Of a DNA stretch of 64,000 bases, positions 54,213 to 63,731 are shown one piece after another (positions within the stretch are counted from its first letter, which is position 1; each line of letters starts with the position of its first letter). The stretch is taken from the NCBI GenBank assembly GCA_029860345.1, contig JAOUBJ010000004.1:62001-126000 (forward strand), read 5' to 3'. A model generated the notes under the pieces. The model worked only from the letters and a program-made list of their open reading frames with translations, made no database searches and was not told the DNA's origin. Origin of the DNA: Candidatus Zixiibacteriota bacterium. Its GTDB lineage: Bacteria; Zixibacteria; MSB-5A5; GN15; FEB-12. A program made the translations under genes and the position numbers.

Positions 54213-55709
54213 ATGGACTTTAACGCAAAGACCATTTGTGATAGTGTTCACGGGTCGATAGGCATATCTGAACTCGAGCAGCGGATAATTAACACTCGCA
54301 CTTTCCAGCGACTCAAGAAGATCAAGCAGTTGGGGCTTGCGTCCTTGGTCTTTCCTGGTGCAGAACACTCACGCTTTGCCCATTCTATTGGCGCCATGCA
54401 CATTATGTCGCGGATGGTTGACGGTCTCAGAGCAGCCAAATGCCCACATGTGTCTGGTGAAAACGGTGACGAGATCAAGCAGAAGCTGAGACTTGCTGCA
54501 CTATTGCACGATATAGGGCACTATCCTCTGGCCCATTTGGGGGAGCAAGCTTTTCAATGGGTTGATTACATTAAGAGAGTAGAAGGAGTAACAGAAGGCG
54601 AGGAGTTGGAGGATCGCAGAAGCCTACTGCAGCGAGCAGCCGAAAGTCCAAAGAGTCAGGCTGCAAAGCATGAACGACTTGGAGAAAAGATCCTCACGCA
54701 CTCGGAGTCTGAGCTCAGACGGCTGATTGCAGAGGCTGGATTCGAACCCGCGGAAATAGCTCGGATAATTAATGCCGAAGACAAGGATAATCCTTTTCAC
54801 ATTCAGTTAATGAGCAGTACGCTTGACTGCGACAGAGTAGACTTCCTCTTGAGAGACTCTTTGGCCTCTGGTACGAGTTTTGGCCAGGTGGACATCAATT
54901 ATATTATTGCGAACATCTACTGGGATTCAGAGTCTCAACGCGTCTGCTTCAAATCAAAGGCCAAGAACGCTATTGAGCACTTTATCATGTCGAGGTACTT
55001 CTCTTACAACTTGACTTACCACAAGACGGTAATGGGCTTTGAACTCATGGCCAAAACACTGTTTTTCATGATGATGTCCGACGACTCCTTCCCAAAAGAC
55101 TCCTACGGGGGAATCGCTACATCACTCGCGGAAGTAGATGATCGAATTGGGAGTGACCCGGAGTTTCTTGCGAATTTCACAGATGAGTACTTTTGGTACT
55201 ACTTGGAAAAATCAGGAGAACTTGGTTTTGGAGATGACCTGTTCAAAAGACTAAGAAGGCATCTGCTGCACAGAGAACCCCTACGACCTCTCTGGGAAGA
55301 GAGGTTGGTGGCAGACCTGAGCAACGACGAGATAAGTTCTCCCTTTAAATACGTGTCCGAGAAACTCTTGGACGACCTTCGGTCAAGACAAGATTGTCAG
55401 GACTCTCTAGACAAAGCCGGACTCAATGTCGATGATGTTGTCGTACTCTCAAAACAGATCGACTTCGAGGGTGTCACGTACTCCCGGCCATACTATAAGA
55501 AGCCACCTAATGCCGAAGATCTTTACAAACTGGTGAAGATCCACTCGAGTGAGAAAACCGGTGACCTAATTCAAGATCCCGGCTCTATCATCCGTGTTCT
55601 AAGCAATTACCAACAACGCATAGCTAGAGTGTATGCTCTTGTACCCAAAGACAGCAAGGAGGAACGAGCTCTTAGAGACATAATCAGGGATCGAGTAGAA
55701 GACAACTGA
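54213..55709 (+). CDS. HD-domain phosphohydrolase (COG1078, YwfO/dNTPase-like)
   Basis: A 498-residue metal-dependent phosphohydrolase. The HD site is H57 in EHSRFAHSIG, HD at 99-100 in LLHDIGHYPLAH, and the late aspartate in STLDCDRVDFLLRDS. The family includes dGTP triphosphohydrolase-like enzymes that cleave dNTPs. The C-terminal 200 residues are family-variable. Paired with the YwgA-like gene. dNTP depletion is a known antiphage strategy, so a defence role is possible; housekeeping pool control is equally open. Confidence 0.88.
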   Translation: MDFNAKTICDSVHGSIGISELEQRIINTRTFQRLKKIKQLGLASLVFPGAEHSRFAHSIGAMHIMSRMVDGLRAAKCPHVSGENGDEIKQKLRLAALLHDIGHYPLAHLGEQAFQWVDYIKRVEGVTEGEELEDRRSLLQRAAESPKSQAAKHERLGEKILTHSESELRRLIAEAGFEPAEIARIINAEDKDNPFHIQLMSSTLDCDRVDFLLRDSLASGTSFGQVDINYIIANIYWDSESQRVCFKSKAKNAIEHFIMSRYFSYNLTYHKTVMGFELMAKTLFFMMMSDDSFPKDSYGGIATSLAEVDDRIGSDPEFLANFTDEYFWYYLEKSGELGFGDDLFKRLRRHLLHREPLRPLWEERLVADLSNDEISSPFKYVSEKLLDDLRSRQDCQDSLDKAGLNVDDVVVLSKQIDFEGVTYSRPYYKKPPNAEDLYKLVKIHSSEKTGDLIQDPGSIIRVLSNYQQRIARVYALVPKDSKEERALRDIIRDRVEDN

Positions 55710-55731
55710 CTCACCAGATTCCCCATCCCCC

Positions 55732-56166
55732 CTACACATCCCACGAATCACGTTTGGAAAAATAGAGGACCTCTTTCATGGTCGTGTAGCCATGTTTCTG
55801 AAAGAGGCTGATCGAAGGACTATTGACGTCTTCGATCAAAGCGGCAATGATATCCGCCCCACGCGCTCTGAGGAACTGTTCCAACGCTTTGATAATCTCC
55901 CCGCCGAAGCCCTCGCCGCGACGGTCCGGATCGACCGCCACACGATTGATCCATCCCTTGCGACCATCGAATGTCGCCAGCCCGACCGCCAGCATCCGAT
56001 CGTTTTCAAACAGCCCGAAAAAAGCAGTGTCTTCCCGGGCGATTTCGATCGCTATCCGGTCCCGATGGTCTCGTCCCTGTGGTCGGTACGGCAGTCCGGC
56101 ATCAGCCCAGACACGGATGATGTCGTGGTAGTCGTCAGCGGTCAGTCTTCTCAGTTCGCGGTCCAT
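55732..56166 (-). CDS. GNAT-family N-acetyltransferase
   Basis: A 144-residue single-domain acetyltransferase. Acetyl-CoA loop VAVDPDRRGEGFGGEIIKAL and the motif-B phrase VNSPSISLFQKHGYT, as in RimI-like enzymes. GAGGAGA precedes ATG 56166. Its start overlaps the end of the DUF116 gene by 32 nt, so the two are likely cotranscribed. Acceptor unknown. Confidence 0.93.
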   Translation of the reverse strand: MDRELRRLTADDYHDIIRVWADAGLPYRPQGRDHRDRIAIEIAREDTAFFGLFENDRMLAVGLATFDGRKGWINRVAVDPDRRGEGFGGEIIKALEQFLRARGADIIAALIEDVNSPSISLFQKHGYTTMKEVLYFSKRDSWDV

Positions 56167-56818
56167 ATTTCTCCTCTAAGATATCCTGCAACCAAGCCAT
56201 GGAGAACTCCGATGCACAGGGCTGGTCATTCCAGTGTTCGCAGCCGGAGAAGTTCAGCAGTACGCCGCGCGCCGGGATACCTACTTCTGCAGCCGTGCGC
56301 ATGCCGGTGGCCAGCATCTTGATACAGGCCACGCCGATGACGCCGATTTCACCCATCGTCTCCTGATAGTGTTCGAGTTGTTGGGTCAGTTTCCGTTTGG
56401 AAAAGATAACCTTGCATCGGTATCGTGCGGCCAATTCGGTGATACCGAAAGCCTGACAAGTTTGGACGCATCGTTTGCAGACATCGCCGTAGGGGGTGTC
56501 GACTTTTTCGCAGTTGGGATTGTGCAAAGTCAGACAATCGGGCATGACGATCAGTGTTTTCTTTGCGTTGTTAAAAGCTTGGCGGTCCCGCTTGTCCTGA
56601 ACGCTGAAGGCCAGCAATTCCATCAGATAGGTTGCTTTGTCGGTGCTGCGCAAGGATTCACCGTGGTCGTTGTTTTGTGCCTTCTCGACATAGGCGTCGA
56701 TCCTGTTGAACTCTTTGGTGAAAAACTCGAATCCCTCAGAAAGAACCTGCCGGGTAAAATCGTCGAGTCGTGCACGGAAATCTTGGCCAAGATGATAGGT
56801 GGGAATGTGTCTTTCCAT
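56135..56818 (-). CDS. DUF116-like cysteine-rich protein
   Basis: A 227-residue cytoplasmic protein. Cysteines are grouped as PDCLTLHNPNC, VCKRCVQTC, FSGCEHWNDQPC, a pattern I match to DUF116, often linked to iron-sulfur or anaerobic metabolism. ATG 56818 begins the conserved sequence (ERHIPTYHLGQDFRARLDDF); the frame stays open further but overlaps the upstream lipoprotein gene. Starts 35 nt after that gene. Function unknown. Confidence 0.75.
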   Translation of the reverse strand: MERHIPTYHLGQDFRARLDDFTRQVLSEGFEFFTKEFNRIDAYVEKAQNNDHGESLRSTDKATYLMELLAFSVQDKRDRQAFNNAKKTLIVMPDCLTLHNPNCEKVDTPYGDVCKRCVQTCQAFGITELAARYRCKVIFSKRKLTQQLEHYQETMGEIGVIGVACIKMLATGMRTAAEVGIPARGVLLNFSGCEHWNDQPCASEFSMAWLQDILEEKYGPRTEKTDR

Positions 56819-56853
56819 GAGGCCAATATAGCCGATTTGCGCGCGGGCAAAAT

Positions 56854-57363
56854 CTATTTTTCGATTCGCTGTGACAACTGTTCCAAACGTCGTAACCCGG
56901 ACTGAGCGCGCGAAGAACCGGGGTGTAAATTGAGCGCCGTGTGGTAACTCAGTTCGGCCCGCGAGAGGTCCCCTTGTTGTTCCCAAAGTTCACCCAAGGC
57001 CAGGTAGATCAAAGCGCGTTCCCGGCTTTCTTCCGGGGCGCAAGTCAGGGCCGTGTGCAAGGCAGCCACGGCAGCGGTTTTATCGGACTGTTTGCGGTAA
57101 ATCAGCCCCAGGAAATAGTGAGCTTGCCAGTGGGCTGCGTCCATTTCGACCGCCCGCCGGAAATGGGCGGTGGCCGCTTCAAGCTTGTCGGCGCGGTAGA
57201 GACTCAAACCATCGCTGAATGACCGTTCAGAAGCAGGCGACACCGACGTGACTGGCGAGCGATCCTCGATCAGTTTGGCCCGGGTGACTGTCATCTGTTT
57301 GCCACAACCGGAGAGGATTGTCGCGATAAGCAGCAGGCCTGAAATTGTCACGAATCTGGTCAA
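56854..57363 (-). CDS. TPR lipoprotein
   Basis: A 169-residue lipoprotein. Lipobox LLIATILSGC with Cys20. Two to three TPR units follow (SDGLSLYRADKLEAATAHFRRAVEMD, HYFLGLIYRKQSDKTAAVAAL, YLALGELWEQQGDLSRAELSYHTALNLHP in pieces). It probably scaffolds envelope proteins. TTG start at 57363 with AGGAG 7 nt upstream. First of a three-gene minus-strand operon. Confidence 0.85.
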   Translation of the reverse strand: MTRFVTISGLLLIATILSGCGKQMTVTRAKLIEDRSPVTSVSPASERSFSDGLSLYRADKLEAATAHFRRAVEMDAAHWQAHYFLGLIYRKQSDKTAAVAALHTALTCAPEESRERALIYLALGELWEQQGDLSRAELSYHTALNLHPGSSRAQSGLRRLEQLSQRIEK

Positions 57364-57465
57364 GCCGATCTCCTGTCAGACTGGATTATTGACTATCTTT
57401 CATTTTATCGGCCGATTTGGCGGCTGGCTCCATGGGGCTGTAAATCAGCCCGGTAGGACGGAATC

Positions 57466-57994
57466 CACCCTTCGACTGCGCTCAGGGTGACAGGGTGAAA
57501 ACTCCGCTTGAGGTACCAAAGTAGGACGGCGGGCAAGCCCTGTCTTCAATCAAAAAACCGTAGGTCGAAACCCCTGCGGTTTCGACATCCCGCGCCAAGC
57601 GGGATTCTCTTGCCGTGGCCGGGTGGCCCCAAGCCCTGTTTGGATCGGGGGATTCACCCGATGATGAATCACCCCCAAAGCGACTTTGAGGGTGCCACCC
57701 ACCGCCTTCGCCGGCCATAAATGGCGTTCATGCCCTGCGGGCCAGGGTTTTCGACCTACCGTAGCTTTGTTACCCATCTGCCCGGTCTAAAGTGTAACCT
57801 ATGTACCCGGTTCATACCAGGGCGGGGTGTGTTCTTTAGTGTTCAGCAGGGTCCTGGCTTCACCGCAGGTGACGGTGTGACCCTGCTGGTGGCTGGCGCG
57901 CTGGGTCTCACCCGCCTACGGCGAGAAGGACCCAGCGCAACCTGGTACGACCGGCCCTTATTGACTTCGTGGTTCCCGGACGTATATTGGCGCC
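57466..57994. repeat. Repeat-filled intergenic region
   Basis: Gene-free 57364-57994. Elements: CCCTTCGACTGCGCTCAGGG (about 57468), GTCGAAACCCCTGCGGTTTCGAC (about 57563-57586), GGGTGGCCCCAAGCCCTG (about 57620), GATGAATC (about 57661), GCCATAAATGGC (57714-57725). From about 57740 to 57990 I see no repeat, gene or promoter that I can name; the CoaX start has no clear ribosome site. Confidence 0.65.
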
Positions 57995-58762
57995 ATGATT
58001 CTGGTGATCGACATCGGTAACAGCAATATCGTCATCGGCCTCTACGCAGGCGAAAAGCTGGAGGGCAGCATACGCCTGACCACCCGCGACAGTCTGACCT
58101 CCGATGAAGCCGGTCTGCTGGTCACCGGTTTTCTCAGCCGCAAAGAGTTCGATCCCGACAAATTCGACCAGGTGGTGATCGGTTCGGTTGTCCCGCATTT
58201 GACCTCTGCGTTTGAAGAAACGGTACGCAAGTACCTCGGTTGCGACCCAGTGGTGGTCTCAGCCGACTTGAATCTGCCGGTCACAATCGATATCGATCGC
58301 CCGCACCAAGCCGGCGCCGATCGGATAGCCAATGCTGCGGCTGGTTTCACTCGCTGGGGCGGGCCGCTGATCGTGGTCGATTTTGGGACGGCCACAACTT
58401 TTGATATTGTCAACTCAGATGGAGCCTACATAGGCGGCGTGATTTCGCCGGGCCATAAAACCTCGATGGCACAACTGGTTCGGCGGACGGCGCAACTGCC
58501 CGAAGTACGCATTGAACCGCCCTCACAAGTGGTTGGACGGGACACTGAGACGGCCCTTATGTCGGGGCTCTTTCATGGCACGGTGGGGCAGGTGGATCAT
58601 ATCATCGACAAAATCATCGAGGAAACCGGCATGGTCGACCCGACCATCATAGCGACCGGCGGGTTAGCCACCGGTATCGAGATGCATTCCCGTCATATCC
58701 AGAAGGTCGACCTGGACCTGACATTGGACGGCCTGCGCATTATCGGCCAGATGAACAAGTAG
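57995..58762 (+). CDS. coaX: Type III pantothenate kinase
   Basis: A 255-residue acetate-kinase-fold enzyme that phosphorylates pantothenate, the first step of coenzyme A synthesis. Motifs: DIGNSNIVIGLY at the start (phosphate loop), the family GADRIAN, VDFGTATTFD, and GGVISPG. Length is normal. Needs a monovalent cation and is not feedback-inhibited by CoA, unlike CoaA. Single gene in repeats. Confidence 0.97.
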   Translation: MILVIDIGNSNIVIGLYAGEKLEGSIRLTTRDSLTSDEAGLLVTGFLSRKEFDPDKFDQVVIGSVVPHLTSAFEETVRKYLGCDPVVVSADLNLPVTIDIDRPHQAGADRIANAAAGFTRWGGPLIVVDFGTATTFDIVNSDGAYIGGVISPGHKTSMAQLVRRTAQLPEVRIEPPSQVVGRDTETALMSGLFHGTVGQVDHIIDKIIEETGMVDPTIIATGGLATGIEMHSRHIQKVDLDLTLDGLRIIGQMNK

Positions 58763-58980
58763 GGTGGGTCCGTCTTCGCCTGCGCGCCGCAGCGCGGACC
58801 CGCCGAAGAGCAGTCAAAAGTGTCGAAACCCGCCTTCGGCGGCCATAAATGGCATTCATGCCCTTCGGACCAGGGGTATCGACTTACAAGAAAAGCTGCA
58901 CTGGGTGGCACCCTCAAACTCGGTTTGGGGGTGGCTCTATTTCTCCGCCCCAAACAAGGTTTGAGGCGGCCACCCGCTGT
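58761..58980. repeat. Intergenic repeats after coaX
   Basis: GTAGGGTGGGTCCGTCTTCG...GGACCCGCC (about 58760-58803), GCCATAAATGGC (58842-58853), and CCGCCCCAAACAAGGTTTGA...GGCCACCCG (about 58943-58977). Confidence 0.7.
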
Positions 58981-59015
58981 CGTCGGAACCGCTAGAAGGC
59001 GCCTGACCTGCAAGA

Positions 59016-60119
59016 CTACATCAACGCGCCCGTTTTGTAGGCGGGCAAATAAACACCGAAAATCAGAATCAGGCAGACCACGACATATATCGGCAACAAC
59101 CAACGCCTGCGTGGTCCGGTAACGGCCAACGCCACCATCACAAAGAGTGGGAATGCAACCACGATGTGCCGGTAGTAACAATCGGTGGTTCCGGCCGAGG
59201 GTGTGAAGAGAAGCAGTCCGAACATCAGAATATGCCAGGTGCGCGGCAGTTTGCGACTGTAGAACAGAGCCGTGACCACGATCACGAACAACAGTATTAA
59301 TGCGACCGGATGGCTCCAGGGTAGATCGTGCAGCGAACGAATTATCGTCCAGAGTGGAAAACTGGTTTCGTGGGCGTAGTAGTCCTGAGATTGGAAAGTG
59401 AAATACAAGAAGAAGTCGTCGAAGCGCCAATAGTAGTAGAGGCAGAAAGCCATAAGAGTAGCACCCATGGCCACCACGGTCGTCATCAAAGCGTTGCGAT
59501 CAGGTTGCGAAAGCTGTTTGTACTTAGTGCCCAGTACCCACAAAACCGGCAGACCGATCACCATACCGGATGGATAGGTAACAGCCAACAGACAACAAGG
59601 CAGAATCAGCCAGCGGTAATTTTCGGTATCCAAAAGATACAAGGCCGAGGCCAAAAGAAGCAGGAAGAAAGCATACGGAAAGCCGGTCAGCAGATAGAAT
59701 GATCCTGGAAACAAAAGTAAACAGATCAAACTGAGCAGCGCGGCTCGACCCCCAAACCGTCTGGCCACTAATCGATACAGGAGCAGCAAGGCCAGCCAAA
59801 GTGAGAGCCAGGTCACAGCCAGTAGTGAATACCGATGTTCCAACCCAACCCGGGTCAACAGACCGGCCGCCAGAGGGTACATAGGAAACCATCCGACGTT
59901 GCCGCACAGATGACCGGTGTCGTCACCGCATGGAAACAGCTCGTATCCGTCGCGGGCAATGGAAAGATAGAGCCGACTGTCCCACTGAATCAAGGTTCGC
60001 AGCAGACTATCGTACTTGGTGGGACCGGTTTGCAAAAGGCTCAGAAAAATCAGGATGAAGGCCAGAAACAACAGCGTGGGTCGTTGAAAACTTTTGCTTT
60101 TTAGTATCGAGAGATTCAT
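59016..60119 (-). CDS. PIG-V/mannosyltransferase-like membrane glycosyltransferase
   Basis: A 367-residue polytopic membrane protein with about nine helices. IQWDSRLYLSIARDGY (near 45-60) matches the first-loop acidic motif of GPI mannosyltransferase-like enzymes (WDxxWYxxIAxxGY type), and GNVGWFPMYPLAAG follows. Such proteins move sugars from a lipid carrier in the outer leaflet. Start at 60119; a further ATG at 60164 would overlap the divergent gene at 60158. Substrate unknown. Confidence 0.8.
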   Translation of the reverse strand: MNLSILKSKSFQRPTLLFLAFILIFLSLLQTGPTKYDSLLRTLIQWDSRLYLSIARDGYELFPCGDDTGHLCGNVGWFPMYPLAAGLLTRVGLEHRYSLLAVTWLSLWLALLLLYRLVARRFGGRAALLSLICLLLFPGSFYLLTGFPYAFFLLLLASALYLLDTENYRWLILPCCLLAVTYPSGMVIGLPVLWVLGTKYKQLSQPDRNALMTTVVAMGATLMAFCLYYYWRFDDFFLYFTFQSQDYYAHETSFPLWTIIRSLHDLPWSHPVALILLFVIVVTALFYSRKLPRTWHILMFGLLLFTPSAGTTDCYYRHIVVAFPLFVMVALAVTGPRRRWLLPIYVVVCLILIFGVYLPAYKTGALM

Positions 60120-60157
60120 TAAGTTAACACAATGTTTCGACTCGTGTGTGACGGCCC

Positions 60158-61888
60158 ATGACAATACAGCGCATTACAAACCACCGCTCTTTTATGCCCG
60201 GCCTCGCCGGACTTCTGGCTTTTTTCTACACGCTGCCTTTTCTGTTGAAACTGTCTTATTGGGGCGGGCGCGACTGGGACCTTTTCACCACAATGGCCGC
60301 CGTGCCCGTCGGCAGTATTATGCACTATGGCCAGTTCCCCTTCTGGAATCCATACCTGGGTGGCGGTAACATTTTGTTCCACCATCCGGAGGTAGCCATA
60401 TTCTCGCCGTTCATGCTTTTGTACCTGATCTTCGGCGCCGTGATCGGCTTGAAACTGCAGGTATTGGTTTGCTATTGGCTGGGTTTTTACGGCAGCGGTA
60501 AACTGGCCCAACATCTGGGCATGTCGAAAACAGCGACTGTCCTGGTTCTGGTCAGCTACTTCGGTTCGGTTCATTTTGCGCTGCACTTCGCGGAGGGTCA
60601 TATACCCTTCACGCATTTCTGTTTCCTACCCTGGATCGCATACTTTCTGTTGCGATCAGATTCTGGTGTGAGGGATTTAATCGGCGCCGGGGTGGGGATT
60701 GCCTTGATTGTTCTCGGCAACGGCGCCGCGATTCCAATGTTGTACTCTCTGTCGTTCGTTGCGTTACTCTTGCTTCTGGTATCATTGACGAGAAAAAAGT
60801 ACATTTTGTTGCAAAAACTATTCATTGCAACGGTCGTTGGAGCCGGGCTGGCAGCGGTCAAACTCGTGCCGATGCTTGTCTACCTGTACCAGAACAAGTG
60901 GCCGGGCAATCCAGACGAGTCCGTTCCTCTTTCTGCCCTGGGCTCGATATTCTTCGGACTGAAACACTCGCTGTACGAGCAGAATTTCGCCGAGCAGTTC
61001 TGGGCCTGGCATGAATACGGCGCTTACATGTCACCGCTGCTGGTGATTCTGGCAGTGTTCGCGCTGATTCTCTGCTGGCGACGTCATTGGTATTGGATAG
61101 TGCTCGCCTTGTTTTTTTTGATTTTGGGGTTAGGCAATTTCGGATGGTTTTCGCCCTGGTCGCTGCTGTCGCATCTGCCCGGGTTTTCGTCGGCCCGGTG
61201 CACCGGACGAGCTTTTCAGATGGTCATTTTGTCGATAGCCATACTGGGTGGTTTCGGATTCGATCTTATCCGGCGACGTTTCGCAGAATCGGCGCGAAGA
61301 GTTTGGGTCAACAGCGCCATCAGTCTCTCGGTTGTGATAATCATTGCCACCAACTTGATTCTGGCCTGGCCGATCATGAGCAGCGCCTTCAAACAACCGC
61401 CGCAAGCGGTGCCACGATCAGATACATTTGTCCAGGTGGTCGATGACCAACCTCAGGCGTACAAAAACTACCTGGCCAATCGCGGATCGCTGGTGACTCC
61501 CTGGCTGTCGGCTTACCACCCCAGCCGCGGCTTGGTCGATATGGCCAATGTCGTACACGCCGAGTATGTCGCCTCTGGAAAGATTGATTCGGTTCAACGA
61601 GAATACACCCCCAATCGGATTGAGTATGAGTTTACCGCCACTCAGCCGGGTGAACTGATAATCGGCATGGGATATGACCGAGGTTGGCGAACCGAAGACG
61701 GGCGAGAGCTCACAGAGCGGCAGGGCTTGTTGTCATTTAGTTTTGAAGCAGGCAGTCAGCGGGTGGTCATGGTCTATGGTACGCCGTATTTTTGTCACGG
61801 TCTGGTTATCTCTTTGATCTTTGTTGTTGGTACTGTCTTGGCGTCGATGTTTGCTCGCCGGCAATTCCCCGCCCCAAACAAGGTTTGA
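60158..61888 (+). CDS. YfhO-like polytopic membrane protein
   Basis: A 576-residue membrane protein with about twelve helices and an acidic first loop (YWGGRDWDLFTTM, FPFWNPYLGGGNILFHHPE). The phrase FPFWNPYxGGG is typical of YfhO-type proteins, thought to be GT-C-fold glycosyltransferases involved in decorating cell-wall polymers. The C-terminal 100 residues form a soluble beta domain (RIEYEFTATQPGELIIGMGYDRGW). Divergent from the mannosyltransferase-like gene by 38 nt. Confidence 0.82.
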   Translation: MTIQRITNHRSFMPGLAGLLAFFYTLPFLLKLSYWGGRDWDLFTTMAAVPVGSIMHYGQFPFWNPYLGGGNILFHHPEVAIFSPFMLLYLIFGAVIGLKLQVLVCYWLGFYGSGKLAQHLGMSKTATVLVLVSYFGSVHFALHFAEGHIPFTHFCFLPWIAYFLLRSDSGVRDLIGAGVGIALIVLGNGAAIPMLYSLSFVALLLLLVSLTRKKYILLQKLFIATVVGAGLAAVKLVPMLVYLYQNKWPGNPDESVPLSALGSIFFGLKHSLYEQNFAEQFWAWHEYGAYMSPLLVILAVFALILCWRRHWYWIVLALFFLILGLGNFGWFSPWSLLSHLPGFSSARCTGRAFQMVILSIAILGGFGFDLIRRRFAESARRVWVNSAISLSVVIIIATNLILAWPIMSSAFKQPPQAVPRSDTFVQVVDDQPQAYKNYLANRGSLVTPWLSAYHPSRGLVDMANVVHAEYVASGKIDSVQREYTPNRIEYEFTATQPGELIIGMGYDRGWRTEDGRELTERQGLLSFSFEAGSQRVVMVYGTPYFCHGLVISLIFVVGTVLASMFARRQFPAPNKV

Positions 61889-62290
61889 GGCGGCCACCCG
61901 TCGCTGCCTCGAAGGGTCGTCCTGAGCGCAGTCGAAGGGCGAGGTTTCGACACCGCCGACAGACGCGCAAAACGCGAAAGACGAGCTTGCTTCCACCCCA
62001 AACAAGTCAGGTCCGCTAAGGGTACTGACCTACTACTCCGCTCAGTCAGTAGGTCGTCCGCCGCGGCGGATTAGCGGTTCCGACAAGCGCGACGGCAGAT
62101 CCAGAAGCGGTTCTGCCCTACGAATCAATGGATTCCTGCTTTCGCAGGAATGACTTTGACAGCACCACTGAAGAGATGCGCGATGGCCATGGATGTGAAT
62201 TGTCACCGCTAAACCCAAGGAACCCATTTATGGGCCATTTGGGTCTGATTTATCATAGCGTGATTTATCACAGCGTGATTCATCACACCG
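61866..62290. repeat. Repeat-filled intergenic region
   Basis: Gene-free 61889-62330. Elements: CGCCCCAAACAAGGTTTGAG...GGCCACCCG (about 61868-61899, overlapping the previous stop), CCTGAGCGCAGTCGAAGGGC (about 61920), ATTCCTGCTTTCGCAGGAAT (about 62132-62151), CCCATTTATGGG (62223-62234), GTGATTTATCAC (62260-62271) and GTGATTCATCAC (62275-62286). Confidence 0.75.
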
Positions 62291-62330
62291 GTTGACTTTG
62301 TAGACCCTTTTCGCTATTCTTGCCACCTAA

Positions 62331-63731
62331 ATGTCGAATACCGTGCCCGAAAGGTTCGTGATCAATCGTATTTTGAGACACTCATGGCTCCTGGTGGTTT
62401 GTCTGTGGTTTGTGGCGGCGGTTCCGGTAGCTGCCCAAGCTGTGGCCGAGGTCGACAGTCTTGAAGGCTCGTGGGCTGAGATGTATCGCTTCTTTGATGA
62501 GCCGGTCGACCCAAAAACCTACCTGATCCGGCCCGGTGAAGAACTGCTGGTTACTTTTCTCCAGGCCAAGCTGGGGCCGCTGACTTTGACTGTCGATCCG
62601 CAAGGCCGGATCGTGCACCCAACGCTTGGGTTGTTCGACCTGTCGCACAAGTCACTGGCGGAGGCAAGGACACTGCTTGAGGGCGCTTTGGAGAACCTTT
62701 ACAAAGTTGAGCAGATCGAAATATCGGTGCTCAAACCGCAGCGGACAGCCGTGCAGGTATCGGGCGCTGTAACCAGGCCGGGTATGTACAAAGGGTTCAC
62801 CTCGCATCGTGTCTCAGAAATCATCGAGCAGGCGGGCGGCATTGCCTGGCACGGCTCGACCCGACAGATTGAGTTCACCGGTGGACCTCGTCCTTTGATT
62901 ATCGATCTCGACAAAGTCAGGTACCTCGGTGACAATTCTTCAAATCCCTGTCTTTACGCCGGATACAGCATCCACGTCCCCAGTAAATCGGCCCTGCGGG
63001 TCCAGGTAGTAGGCGAGGTCAACCGTCCGCGCGAGATCGAACTGGTACCGGGTGACGGGGTGTCGACTCTCATCGCTCTGGCCGGTGGCTTTCGCGCCGG
63101 TGCAGATGTCTCTCAGGTGAGTATATCCAGAGGCGCCGATGTTGTAATAACTCCCGATGAAGGTGTACTGCCGCCGTTGCAGCAGGGAGACATTATCACC
63201 GTACCGGCTCGTGAGCGTACCCATGATCAGGAAATGCTGAAACTCTTCGGCGCGGTGTCGGCTCCCGGAATGTATGCGTTTTCGACCGGCCTCACGCTGG
63301 AATCACTGGTTGGAAAGGCCGGTGGTTTCACTCAGGAAGCCAGCCGGGGAATGGTGACACTGTTTCGCAAAGCCGGGGCCGATGAATGGGGCCGCATTTC
63401 GGAACGACGCTATCCGATTACCAGCGCCGTGGGGGCCGATGGTAATATACTGGCTATGACCTTAAGAGCGGGAGATTCGGTTTATGTCCCCTTTCAGGTC
63501 GGTTATGTCAACGTTACCGGCGAGGTGCTTAATCCCGGACGGTATCCCTTTATTGATAACAAAGATGCCCTGTTTTACGTCATGACGGCCGGAGGATTTT
63601 TGCCCAGAGCCAACACCGAAGAAATCTCAATCTATAATCGGATAGCCAAGACTACCGCCGAATTCTCTACCGGGGTGATGGTTCACGATGGCGATGAACT
63701 TATCATCAACCTGCGTGAGGAACTCAGATGA
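62331..63731 (+). CDS. Polysaccharide export protein with SLBB domains (Wza-like)
   Basis: A 466-residue exported protein. Signal peptide (SWLLVVCLWFVAAVPVAAQA). An export domain follows (YLIRPGEELLVTFLQ, VDPQGRIVHPTLGLFDL, LAEARTLLEGAL) and then three SLBB units (VSGAVTRPGMYKG, VVGEVNRPREIEL, LFGAVSAPGMYAFSTG, VNVTGEVLNPGRYPF). It would form the outer-membrane channel for a capsule or exopolysaccharide. The next gene overlaps by 4 nt. A longer export operon probably continues beyond the window. Confidence 0.93.
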   Translation: MSNTVPERFVINRILRHSWLLVVCLWFVAAVPVAAQAVAEVDSLEGSWAEMYRFFDEPVDPKTYLIRPGEELLVTFLQAKLGPLTLTVDPQGRIVHPTLGLFDLSHKSLAEARTLLEGALENLYKVEQIEISVLKPQRTAVQVSGAVTRPGMYKGFTSHRVSEIIEQAGGIAWHGSTRQIEFTGGPRPLIIDLDKVRYLGDNSSNPCLYAGYSIHVPSKSALRVQVVGEVNRPREIELVPGDGVSTLIALAGGFRAGADVSQVSISRGADVVITPDEGVLPPLQQGDIITVPARERTHDQEMLKLFGAVSAPGMYAFSTGLTLESLVGKAGGFTQEASRGMVTLFRKAGADEWGRISERRYPITSAVGADGNILAMTLRAGDSVYVPFQVGYVNVTGEVLNPGRYPFIDNKDALFYVMTAGGFLPRANTEEISIYNRIAKTTAEFSTGVMVHDGDELIINLREELR

